Origin: Acanthococcus lagerstroemiae
Lineage: Eukaryota; Arthropoda; Insecta; Hemiptera; Eriococcidae
DNA length: 64,000 bases
Reading direction: 5' to 3'
NCBI GenBank assembly: GCA_031841125.1
Contig: JAJSSI010000056.1
Span: 1 to 64,000 of the forward strand
In this document: one piece after another, positions 1 to 9,300 of the stretch
Layout of the letters: every line of letters starts with the position of its first letter
How positions within the stretch are numbered: the stretch's first letter is position 1
Position numbers and translations under genes: made by a program
Notes under the pieces: generated by a model
The model's database searches: none
What the model was told of the DNA's origin: nothing
What the model saw: only the letters and a program-made list of their open reading frames with translations

Positions 1-570
1 CCAATCAAAAGATTTTGGCCTTTTATCAGTTCGCCCCAGGAAATTCGAACATTGAAAACGCATATTGGTGCGAATTGTATTGCAGATCCGACGAGTTTAA
101 GGCGTTTCTACATTTTTCAGAAATTCGCCAAATTACCAAGATGCACTCGAAAATGTGGTCAAAAAATCACTTTAGGTAAATTTTGGTAACAGATTCGAGT
201 TCGCTTCGAAAAATTGAGTAATCTGACCCAGCGCCGACGCCGAAGCTCTCCGAAAATTTTTTCGCCCAAAAAAAACGCATGATGTATAGTATGGAGAAAT
301 TTTCAAAATTTTAAAAAATTTTGATTTGAAGACTGTTTAATACTCAGTTTTTCACGCTGAGTCCGAATTTGTTGTTCAAATTCGGCGGGGACGCTCCGCT
401 GTCGAGATACACTCGAAAACGTGGTCAAAATATTTTTCTGTCAGCGCCTTCAACGCGTTGAATATGCCACACATCGCACGCCAATTGACGTTTTCCAAAT
501 CTCTATTTCTCTGGGGCGAACCAACAATTTGCTAATAATTTTGGAATGGAAATAGCTAGAGCAGTGCGGT
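1..570 (+). repeat. Truncated leading monomer
   Basis: The window opens 66 bases after where the landmark would be, so this copy lacks its start. Extrapolated to full length it would be 636 bp. It carries private changes: one C missing near 45 in the right foldback arm, eight rather than seven A's near 267-274, and an altered slippage tract (TTTTAAAAAATTTT near 310). The array therefore continues to the left of the window. Confidence 0.93.
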
Positions 571-2488
571 TTGAAATTTTGGATACAGGAGATAATTTTG
601 AATAAGACGTACTTTTCAGTTTTGCTCAAGCAGCCTCCAATCAAAAGATTTTGGCCTTTTATCAGTTCGCCCCAGGAAATTCGCAACATTGAAAACGCAT
701 ATTGGTGCGAATTGTATTGCAGATCCGACGAGTTTAAGGCGTTTCTACATTTTTCAGAAATTCGCCAAATTACCAAGATGCACTCGAAAATGTGGTCAAA
801 AAATCCCTTTGGTAAATTTTTGTAACAGATTCGAGTTCGCTTCGAAAAATTGAGTAATCTGACCCAGCGCCGACGCCGAAGCTCTCCGAAAATTTTTTCG
901 CCCAAAAAAACGCATGATGTATAGTATGGAGAAATTTTCAAAATTTTCAAAAATAAAAAATTTTGATTTGAAGACTGTTTAATACTCAGTTTTTCACGCT
1001 GAGTCCGAATTTGTTGTTCAAATTCGGCGGGGACGCTCCGCTGTCGAGATACACTCGAAAACGTGGTCAAAATATTTTTCTGTCAGCGCCTTCAACGCGT
1101 TGAATATGCCACACATCGCACGCCAATTGACGTTTTCCAAATCTCTATTTCTCTGGGGCGAACCAACAATTTGCTAATAATTTTGGAATGGAGATAGCTA
1201 GAGCAGTGCGGTTTGAAATTTTGGATACAGGAGATAATTTTGAATAAGACGTACTTTTCAGTTTTGCTCAAGCAGCCTCCAATCAAAAGATTTTGGCCTT
1301 TTATCAGTTCGCCCCAGGAAATTCGCAACATTGAAAACGCATATTGGTGCGAATTGTATTGCAGATCCGACGAGTTTAAGGCGTTTCTACATTTTTCAGA
1401 AATTCGCCAAATTACCAAGATGCACTCGAAAATGTGGTCAAAAAATCACTTTAGGTAAATTTTGGTAACAGATTCGAGTTCGCTTCGAAAAATTGAGTAA
1501 TCTGACCCAGCGCCGACGCCGAAGCTCTCCAAAAATTTTTTCGCCCAAAAAAACGCATGATGTATAGAATGGAGAAATTTTCAAAATTTTCAAAATTTTG
1601 ATTTGAAGACTGTTTAATACTCAGTTTTTCACGCTGAGTCCGAATTTGTTGTTCAAATTCGGCGGGGACGCTCCGCTGTCGAGATACACTCGAAAACGTG
1701 GTCAAAATATTTTTCTGTCAGCGCCTTCAACGCGTTGAATATGCCACACATCGCACGCCAATTGACGTTTTCCAAATCTCTATTTCTCTGGGCGAACCAA
1801 CAATTTGCTAATAATTTTGGAATGGAGATAGCTAGAGCAGTGCGGTTTGAAATTTTGGATACAGGAGATAATTTTGAATAAGACGTACTTTTCAGTTTTG
1901 CTCAAGCAGCCTCCAATCAAAAGATTTTGGCCTTTTATCAGTTCGCCCAGGAAATTCGCAACATTGAAAACGCATATTGGTGCGAATTGTATTGCAGATC
2001 CGACGAGTTTAAGGCGTTTCTACATTTTTCAGAAATTCGCCAAATTACCAAGATGCACTCGAAAATGTGGTCAAAAAATCACTTTAGGTAAATTTTGGTA
2101 ACAGATTCGAGTTCGCTTCGAAAAATTGAGTAATCTGACCCAGCGCCGACGCCGAAGCTCTCCGAAAATTTTTTCGCCCAAAAAAACGCATGATGTATAG
2201 TATGGAGAAATTTTCAAAATTTTCAAAAATAAAAAATTTTGATTTGAAGACTGTTTAATACTCAGTTTTTCACGCTGAGTCCGAATTTGTTGTTCAAATT
2301 CGGCGGGGACGCTCCGCTGTCGAGATACACTCGAAAACGTGGTCAAAATATTTTTCTGTCAGCGCCTTCAACGCGTTGAATATGCCACACATCGCACGCC
2401 AATTGACGTTTTCCAAATCTCTATTTCTCTGGGGCGAACCAACAATTTGCTAATAATTTTGGAATGGAGATAGCTAGAGCAGTGCGGT
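1..2488 (+). repeat. Divergent copies at the left of the array
   Basis: Almost every base substitution in the window is concentrated here. Examples are G to A at 551, a rearranged stretch at 804-825 with one base lost, G to A at 1531, T to A at 1568, one G lost from the GGGG near 1790, and one C lost from the CCCC near 1946. To the right of about 2.1 kb the copies look identical outside two indel hotspots. In satellites, terminal copies are less often homogenised, so this pattern suggests that an array edge lies not far to the left. That conclusion is an inference. Confidence 0.8.
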
Positions 2489-2537
2489 TTGAAATTTTGG
2501 ATACAGGAGATAATTTTGAATAAGACGTACTTTTCAG

Positions 2538-2730
2538 TTTTGCTCAAGCAGCCTCCAATCAAAAGATTTTGGCCTTTTATCAGTTCGCCCCAGGAAATTC
2601 GCAACATTGAAAACGCATATTGGTGCGAATTGTATTGCAGATCCGACGAGTTTAAGGCGTTTCTACATTTTTCAGAAATTCGCCAAATTACCAAGATGCA
2701 CTCGAAAATGTGGTCAAAAAATCACTTTAG
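2538..2730 (+). pseudogene. Exon-like open segment, possible gene relic
   Basis: A 193-bp stretch is preceded by TTTTCAG (2531-2537), which matches the known nematode 3' splice consensus, and followed by AG|GTAAATTTT (from 2731), close to a 5' splice site. One + frame is open throughout, and its stop is the TAA inside that GTAA. The 63-codon translation includes SSPQEIRNIENAYW and FKAFLHFSEIRQ; I recognise no domain. The inverted arm reads SPQRNRDLEN..W in the matching frame but has stops upstream. Against a coding origin, the 24 mismatches between the outer arms fall 9, 8 and 7 on codon positions one, two and three, which shows no third-position excess. It recurs identically in nearly all copies because of homogenisation, so conservation here is not evidence of function. 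Confidence 0.2.
2695..2719 (+). repeat. Internal direct repeat d1 (25 bp)
   Basis: GAT, G, CACTCGAAAA, T, GTGGTCAAAA. It matches d2 at 23 of 25 positions in the same orientation. It starts 35 bp beyond the outer end of the right foldback arm (which ends at 2659). Confidence 0.85.
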
Positions 2731-2850
2731 GTAAATTTTGGTAACAGATTCGAGTTCGCTTCGAAAAATTGAGTAATCTGACCCAGCGCCGACGCCGAAG
2801 CTCTCCGAAAATTTTTTCGCCCAAAAAAACGCATGATGTATAGTATGGAG

Positions 2851-2888
2851 AAATTTTCAAAATTTTCAAAAATAAAAAATTTTGATTT
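2851..2888 (+). repeat. TTTTCAAAA slippage tract, main source of copy-length variation
   Basis: Type A copies have two tandem 9-bp units (2854-2862 and 2863-2871) followed by ATAAAAAATTTTGATTT. Type B copies have one unit, which explains the 9-bp difference. Other alleles remove the A-run (636 bp), shorten both parts (635 bp), or drop one A (642 bp). Replication slippage in a short A/T repeat is the obvious mechanism. Confidence 0.92.
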
Positions 2889-2902
2889 GAAGACTGTTTA
2901 AT

Positions 2903-2946
2903 ACTCAGTTTTTCACGCTGAGTCCGAATTTGTTGTTCAAATTCGG
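2903..2946. repeat. Two abutting hairpins, site of the recurrent deletions
   Basis: Hairpin 1 (2903-2923) has a perfect 6-bp stem, ACTCAG with CTGAGT, and a 9-nt loop. Hairpin 2 (2924-2946) follows with no gap and has a perfect 9-bp stem, CCGAATTTG with CAAATTCGG, and a TTGTT loop. A weaker GCGG/CCGC stem overlaps its right end (2946-2960). The 29-bp deletion of type C copies corresponds to 2916-2944, removing the right side of hairpin 1 and nearly all of hairpin 2. Hairpin 2 has no T-run after it and is not a credible bacterial terminator in this setting. Confidence 0.88.
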
Positions 2947-2966
2947 CGGGGACGCTCCGCTGTCGA

Positions 2967-2991
2967 GATACACTCGAAAACGTGGTCAAAA
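2967..2991 (+). repeat. Internal direct repeat d2 (25 bp)
   Basis: GAT, A, CACTCGAAAA, C, GTGGTCAAAA. It differs from d1 at two positions and lies 14 bp outside the left foldback arm that starts at 3006. The d1 to d2 distance is 272 bp in this monomer, and d2 to the next d1 (3338) is 371 bp. The pair could recombine to give a shorter monomer, but no such product appears in the window. Confidence 0.85.
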
Positions 2992-3005
2992 TATTTTTCT
3001 GTCAG

Positions 3006-3302
3006 CGCCTTCAACGCGTTGAATATGCCACACATCGCACGCCAATTGACGTTTTCCAAATCTCTATTTCTCTGGGGCGAACCAACAATTTGCTAATAAT
3101 TTTGGAATGGAGATAGCTAGAGCAGTGCGGTTTGAAATTTTGGATACAGGAGATAATTTTGAATAAGACGTACTTTTCAGTTTTGCTCAAGCAGCCTCCA
3201 ATCAAAAGATTTTGGCCTTTTATCAGTTCGCCCCAGGAAATTCGCAACATTGAAAACGCATATTGGTGCGAATTGTATTGCAGATCCGACGAGTTTAAGG
3301 CG
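3006..3302. repeat. Imperfect 297-bp foldback (inverted repeat), present in every monomer
   Basis: The left arm, 3006-3130, is an inverted relative of the right arm, 3178-3302, with a 47-bp loop. A hand alignment of the outer 77 bp (3006-3082 against the reverse complement of 3226-3302) is gapless with 53 matches. The inner part (3100-3130 against 3178-3207) has about 21 of 30 matches with one gap. Both share the same centre, so this is one diverged inverted duplication. The arms end in CGCCTT and AAGGCG. No matching target-site duplication flanks them (CTGTCAG on the left, TTTCTAC on the right), so there is no direct support for a transposon. A transcript through it could form an imperfect long hairpin. 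Confidence 0.8.
3010..3023. repeat. Perfect 14-bp palindrome TTCAACGCGTTGAA
   Basis: The sequence equals its own reverse complement. It lies four bases inside the outer end of the left foldback arm and is present in every copy seen. The right arm has GACGAGTTTAA at the matching place, so the palindrome is specific to the left arm. It could be a protein-binding site, but nothing here shows that. Confidence 0.85.
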
Positions 3303-6300
3303 TTTCTACATTTTTCAGAAATTCGCCAAATTACCAAGATGCACTCGAAAATGTGGTCAAAAAATCACTTTAGGTAAATTTTGGTAACAGATTCGAGTTC
3401 GCTTCGAAAAATTGAGTAATCTGACCCAGCGCCGACGCCGAAGCTCTCCGAAAATTTTTTCGCCCAAAAAAACGCATGATGTATAGTATGGAGAAATTTT
3501 CAAAATTTTCAAAAATAAAAAATTTTGATTTGAAGACTGTTTAATACTCAGTTTTTCACGCTGAGTCCGAATTTGTTGTTCAAATTCGGCGGGGACGCTC
3601 CGCTGTCGAGATACACTCGAAAACGTGGTCAAAATATTTTTCTGTCAGCGCCTTCAACGCGTTGAATATGCCACACATCGCACGCCAATTGACGTTTTCC
3701 AAATCTCTATTTCTCTGGGGCGAACCAACAATTTGCTAATAATTTTGGAATGGAGATAGCTAGAGCAGTGCGGTTTGAAATTTTGGATACAGGAGATAAT
3801 TTTGAATAAGACGTACTTTTCAGTTTTGCTCAAGCAGCCTCCAATCAAAAGATTTTGGCCTTTTATCAGTTCGCCCCAGGAAATTCGCAACATTGAAAAC
3901 GCATATTGGTGCGAATTGTATTGCAGATCCGACGAGTTTAAGGCGTTTCTACATTTTTCAGAAATTCGCCAAATTACCAAGATGCACTCGAAAATGTGGT
4001 CAAAAAATCACTTTAGGTAAATTTTGGTAACAGATTCGAGTTCGCTTCGAAAAATTGAGTAATCTGACCCAGCGCCGACGCCGAAGCTCTCCGAAAATTT
4101 TTTCGCCCAAAAAAACGCATGATGTATAGTATGGAGAAATTTTCAAAATTTTCAAAAATTTTGATTTGAAGACTGTTTAATACTCAGTTTTTCACGCTGA
4201 GTCCGAATTTGTTGTTCAAATTCGGCGGGGACGCTCCGCTGTCGAGATACACTCGAAAACGTGGTCAAAATATTTTTCTGTCAGCGCCTTCAACGCGTTG
4301 AATATGCCACACATCGCACGCCAATTGACGTTTTCCAAATCTCTATTTCTCTGGGGCGAACCAACAATTTGCTAATAATTTTGGAATGGAGATAGCTAGA
4401 GCAGTGCGGTTTGAAATTTTGGATACAGGAGATAATTTTGAATAAGACGTACTTTTCAGTTTTGCTCAAGCAGCCTCCAATCAAAAGATTTTGGCCTTTT
4501 ATCAGTTCGCCCCAGGAAATTCGCAACATTGAAAACGCATATTGGTGCGAATTGTATTGCAGATCCGACGAGTTTAAGGCGTTTCTACATTTTTCAGAAA
4601 TTCGCCAAATTACCAAGATGCACTCGAAAATGTGGTCAAAAAATCACTTTAGGTAAATTTTGGTAACAGATTCGAGTTCGCTTCGAAAAATTGAGTAATC
4701 TGACCCAGCGCCGACGCCGAAGCTCTCCGAAAATTTTTTCGCCCAAAAAAAACGCATGATGTATAGTATGGAGAAATTTTCAAAATTTTCAAAAATAAAA
4801 AATTTTGATTTGAAGACTGTTTAATACTCAGTTTTTCACGCTGAGTCCGAATTTGTTGTTCAAATTCGGCGGGGACGCTCCGCTGTCGAGATACACTCGA
4901 AAACGTGGTCAAAATATTTTTCTGTCAGCGCCTTCAACGCGTTGAATATGCCACACATCGCACGCCAATTGACGTTTTCCAAATCTCTATTTCTCTGGGG
5001 CGAACCAACAATTTGCTAATAATTTTGGAATGGAGATAGCTAGAGCAGTGCGGTTTGAAATTTTGGATACAGGAGATAATTTTGAATAAGACGTACTTTT
5101 CAGTTTTGCTCAAGCAGCCTCCAATCAAAAGATTTTGGCCTTTTATCAGTTCGCCCCAGGAAATTCGCAACATTGAAAACGCATATTGGTGCGAATTGTA
5201 TTGCAGATCCGACGAGTTTAAGGCGTTTCTACATTTTTCAGAAATTCGCCAAATTACCAAGATGCACTCGAAAATGTGGTCAAAAAATCACTTTAGGTAA
5301 ATTTTGGTAACAGATTCGAGTTCGCTTCGAAAAATTGAGTAATCTGACCCAGCGCCGACGCCGAAGCTCTCCGAAAATTTTTTCGCCCAAAAAAACGCAT
5401 GATGTATAGTATGGAGAAATTTTCAAAATTTTCAAAAATAAAAAATTTTGATTTGAAGACTGTTTAATACTCAGTTTTTCACGCTGAGTCCGAATTTGTT
5501 GTTCAAATTCGGCGGGGACGCTCCGCTGTCGAGATACACTCGAAAACGTGGTCAAAATATTTTTCTGTCAGCGCCTTCAACGCGTTGAATATGCCACACA
5601 TCGCACGCCAATTGACGTTTTCCAAATCTCTATTTCTCTGGGGCGAACCAACAATTTGCTAATAATTTTGGAATGGAGATAGCTAGAGCAGTGCGGTTTG
5701 AAATTTTGGATACAGGAGATAATTTTGAATAAGACGTACTTTTCAGTTTTGCTCAAGCAGCCTCCAATCAAAAGATTTTGGCCTTTTATCAGTTCGCCCC
5801 AGGAAATTCGCAACATTGAAAACGCATATTGGTGCGAATTGTATTGCAGATCCGACGAGTTTAAGGCGTTTCTACATTTTTCAGAAATTCGCCAAATTAC
5901 CAAGATGCACTCGAAAATGTGGTCAAAAAATCACTTTAGGTAAATTTTGGTAACAGATTCGAGTTCGCTTCGAAAAATTGAGTAATCTGACCCAGCGCCG
6001 ACGCCGAAGCTCTCCGAAAATTTTTTCGCCCAAAAAAACGCATGATGTATAGTATGGAGAAATTTTCAAATTTTCAAAAATAAAAAATTTTGATTTGAAG
6101 ACTGTTTAATACTCAGTTTTTCACGCTGAGTCCGAATTTGTTGTTCAAATTCGGCGGGGACGCTCCGCTGTCGAGATACACTCGAAAACGTGGTCAAAAT
6201 ATTTTTCTGTCAGCGCCTTCAACGCGTTGAATATGCCACACATCGCACGCCAATTGACGTTTTCCAAATCTCTATTTCTCTGGGGCGAACCAACAATTTG

Positions 6301-9300
6301 CTAATAATTTTGGAATGGAGATAGCTAGAGCAGTGCGGTTTGAAATTTTGGATACAGGAGATAATTTTGAATAAGACGTACTTTTCAGTTTTGCTCAAGC
6401 AGCCTCCAATCAAAAGATTTTGGCCTTTTATCAGTTCGCCCCAGGAAATTCGCAACATTGAAAACGCATATTGGTGCGAATTGTATTGCAGATCCGACGA
6501 GTTTAAGGCGTTTCTACATTTTTCAGAAATTCGCCAAATTACCAAGATGCACTCGAAAATGTGGTCAAAAAATCACTTTAGGTAAATTTTGGTAACAGAT
6601 TCGAGTTCGCTTCGAAAAATTGAGTAATCTGACCCAGCGCCGACGCCGAAGCTCTCCGAAAATTTTTTCGCCCAAAAAAACGCATGATGTATAGTATGGA
6701 GAAATTTTCAAAATTTCAAAAATTTTGATTTGAAGACTGTTTAATACTCAGTTTTTCACGCTGAGTCCGAATTTGTTGTTCAAATTCGGCGGGGACGCTC
6801 CGCTGTCGAGATACACTCGAAAACGTGGTCAAAATATTTTTCTGTCAGCGCCTTCAACGCGTTGAATATGCCACACATCGCACGCCAATTGACGTTTTCC
6901 AAATCTCTATTTCTCTGGGGCGAACCAACAATTTGCTAATAATTTTGGAATGGAGATAGCTAGAGCAGTGCGGTTTGAAATTTTGGATACAGGAGATAAT
7001 TTTGAATAAGACGTACTTTTCAGTTTTGCTCAAGCAGCCTCCAATCAAAAGATTTTGGCCTTTTATCAGTTCGCCCCAGGAAATTCGCAACATTGAAAAC
7101 GCATATTGGTGCGAATTGTATTGCAGATCCGACGAGTTTAAGGCGTTTCTACATTTTTCAGAAATTCGCCAAATTACCAAGATGCACTCGAAAATGTGGT
7201 CAAAAAATCACTTTAGGTAAATTTTGGTAACAGATTCGAGTTCGCTTCGAAAAATTGAGTAATCTGACCCAGCGCCGACGCCGAAGCTCTCCGAAAATTT
7301 TTTCGCCCAAAAAAACGCATGATGTATAGTATGGAGAAATTTTCAAAATTTTCAAAAATAAAAAATTTTGATTTGAAGACTGTTTAATACTCAGTTTTTC
7401 ACGCTGAGTCCGAATTTGTTGTTCAAATTCGGCGGGGACGCTCCGCTGTCGAGATACACTCGAAAACGTGGTCAAAATATTTTTCTGTCAGCGCCTTCAA
7501 CGCGTTGAATATGCCACACATCGCACGCCAATTGACGTTTTCCAAATCTCTATTTCTCTGGGGCGAACCAACAATTTGCTAATAATTTTGGAATGGAGAT
7601 AGCTAGAGCAGTGCGGTTTGAAATTTTGGATACAGGAGATAATTTTGAATAAGACGTACTTTTCAGTTTTGCTCAAGCAGCCTCCAATCAAAAGATTTTG
7701 GCCTTTTATCAGTTCGCCCCAGGAAATTCGCAACATTGAAAACGCATATTGGTGCGAATTGTATTGCAGATCCGACGAGTTTAAGGCGTTTCTACATTTT
7801 TCAGAAATTCGCCAAATTACCAAGATGCACTCGAAAATGTGGTCAAAAAATCACTTTAGGTAAATTTTGGTAACAGATTCGAGTTCGCTTCGAAAAATTG
7901 AGTAATCTGACCCAGCGCCGACGCCGAAGCTCTCCGAAAATTTTTTCGCCCAAAAAAACGCATGATGTATAGTATGGAGAAATTTTCAAAATTTTCAAAA
8001 ATAAAAAATTTTGATTTGAAGACTGTTTAATACTCAGTTTTTCACGCTGAGTCCGAATTTGTTGTTCAAATTCGGCGGGGACGCTCCGCTGTCGAGATAC
8101 ACTCGAAAACGTGGTCAAAATATTTTTCTGTCAGCGCCTTCAACGCGTTGAATATGCCACACATCGCACGCCAATTGACGTTTTCCAAATCTCTATTTCT
8201 CTGGGGCGAACCAACAATTTGCTAATAATTTTGGAATGGAGATAGCTAGAGCAGTGCGGTTTGAAATTTTGGATACAGGAGATAATTTTGAATAAGACGT
8301 ACTTTTCAGTTTTGCTCAAGCAGCCTCCAATCAAAAGATTTTGGCCTTTTATCAGTTCGCCCCAGGAAATTCGCAACATTGAAAACGCATATTGGTGCGA
8401 ATTGTATTGCAGATCCGACGAGTTTAAGGCGTTTCTACATTTTTCAGAAATTCGCCAAATTACCAAGATGCACTCGAAAATGTGGTCAAAAAATCACTTT
8501 AGGTAAATTTTGGTAACAGATTCGAGTTCGCTTCGAAAAATTGAGTAATCTGACCCAGCGCCGACGCCGAAGCTCTCCGAAAATTTTTTCGCCCAAAAAA
8601 ACGCATGATGTATAGTATGGAGAAATTTTCAAAATTTTCAAAAATTTTGATTTGAAGACTGTTTAATACTCAGTTTTTCACGCTGAGTCCGAATTTGTTG
8701 TTCAAATTCGGCGGGGACGCTCCGCTGTCGAGATACACTCGAAAACGTGGTCAAAATATTTTTCTGTCAGCGCCTTCAACGCGTTGAATATGCCACACAT
8801 CGCACGCCAATTGACGTTTTCCAAATCTCTATTTCTCTGGGGCGAACCAACAATTTGCTAATAATTTTGGAATGGAGATAGCTAGAGCAGTGCGGTTTGA
8901 AATTTTGGATACAGGAGATAATTTTGAATAAGACGTACTTTTCAGTTTTGCTCAAGCAGCCTCCAATCAAAAGATTTTGGCCTTTTATCAGTTCGCCCCA
9001 GGAAATTCGCAACATTGAAAACGCATATTGGTGCGAATTGTATTGCAGATCCGACGAGTTTAAGGCGTTTCTACATTTTTCAGAAATTCGCCAAATTACC
9101 AAGATGCACTCGAAAATGTGGTCAAAAAATCACTTTAGGTAAATTTTGGTAACAGATTCGAGTTCGCTTCGAAAAATTGAGTAATCTGACCCAGCGCCGA
9201 CGCCGAAGCTCTCCGAAAATTTTTTCGCCCAAAAAAACGCATGATGTATAGTATGGAGAAATTTTCAAAATTTTCAAAAATAAAAAATTTTGATTTGAAG

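Larger units (their letters stand above)
2489..3131 (+). repeat. Reference monomer, type A (643 bp)
   Basis: This is the first copy with no private change and is used for positions of internal parts. Reading left to right: the acceptor-like TTTTCAG (2531-2537); the right foldback arm (to 2659); a second TTTTCAG (2669-2675); direct repeat d1 (2695-2719); the donor-like GTAAATTTT (2731); a CpG-containing stretch with GCGCCGACGCCGAAG (2788-2802); A-tracts; the slippage tract (2851-2888); two hairpins (2903-2946); direct repeat d2 (2967-2991); and the left foldback arm of the next foldback (3006-3130). Because 643 is not a multiple of three, no reading frame can run on through successive copies. 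Short open frames of 81, 91 and 108 codons recur in every typical copy but begin with TTG, not ATG. Confidence 0.95.

Noticed and set aside
2924..2946. Strong 9-bp-stem hairpin as an intrinsic transcription terminator
   Set aside because: It is followed by GCGGGGACGC rather than a T-run, and the setting looks eukaryotic.
2924..2965. CENP-B box-like match around ATTCGGCGGGGACG
   Set aside because: The conserved TTCG-N4-A-N2-CGGG spacing is not met on either strand here or at the GTTCGCCCCAG sites.
3065..3090. Pol III B-box-like GGTTCGCCCCA on the minus strand
   Set aside because: It departs from the B-box consensus at the conserved A and other positions, and I found no convincing A box at the right distance.
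3006..3302. Foldback as an intact MITE or other transposon
   Set aside because: The flanks CTGTCAG and TTTCTAC share no target-site duplication, the arms are only about 69% alike in the best part, and no transposase is present.
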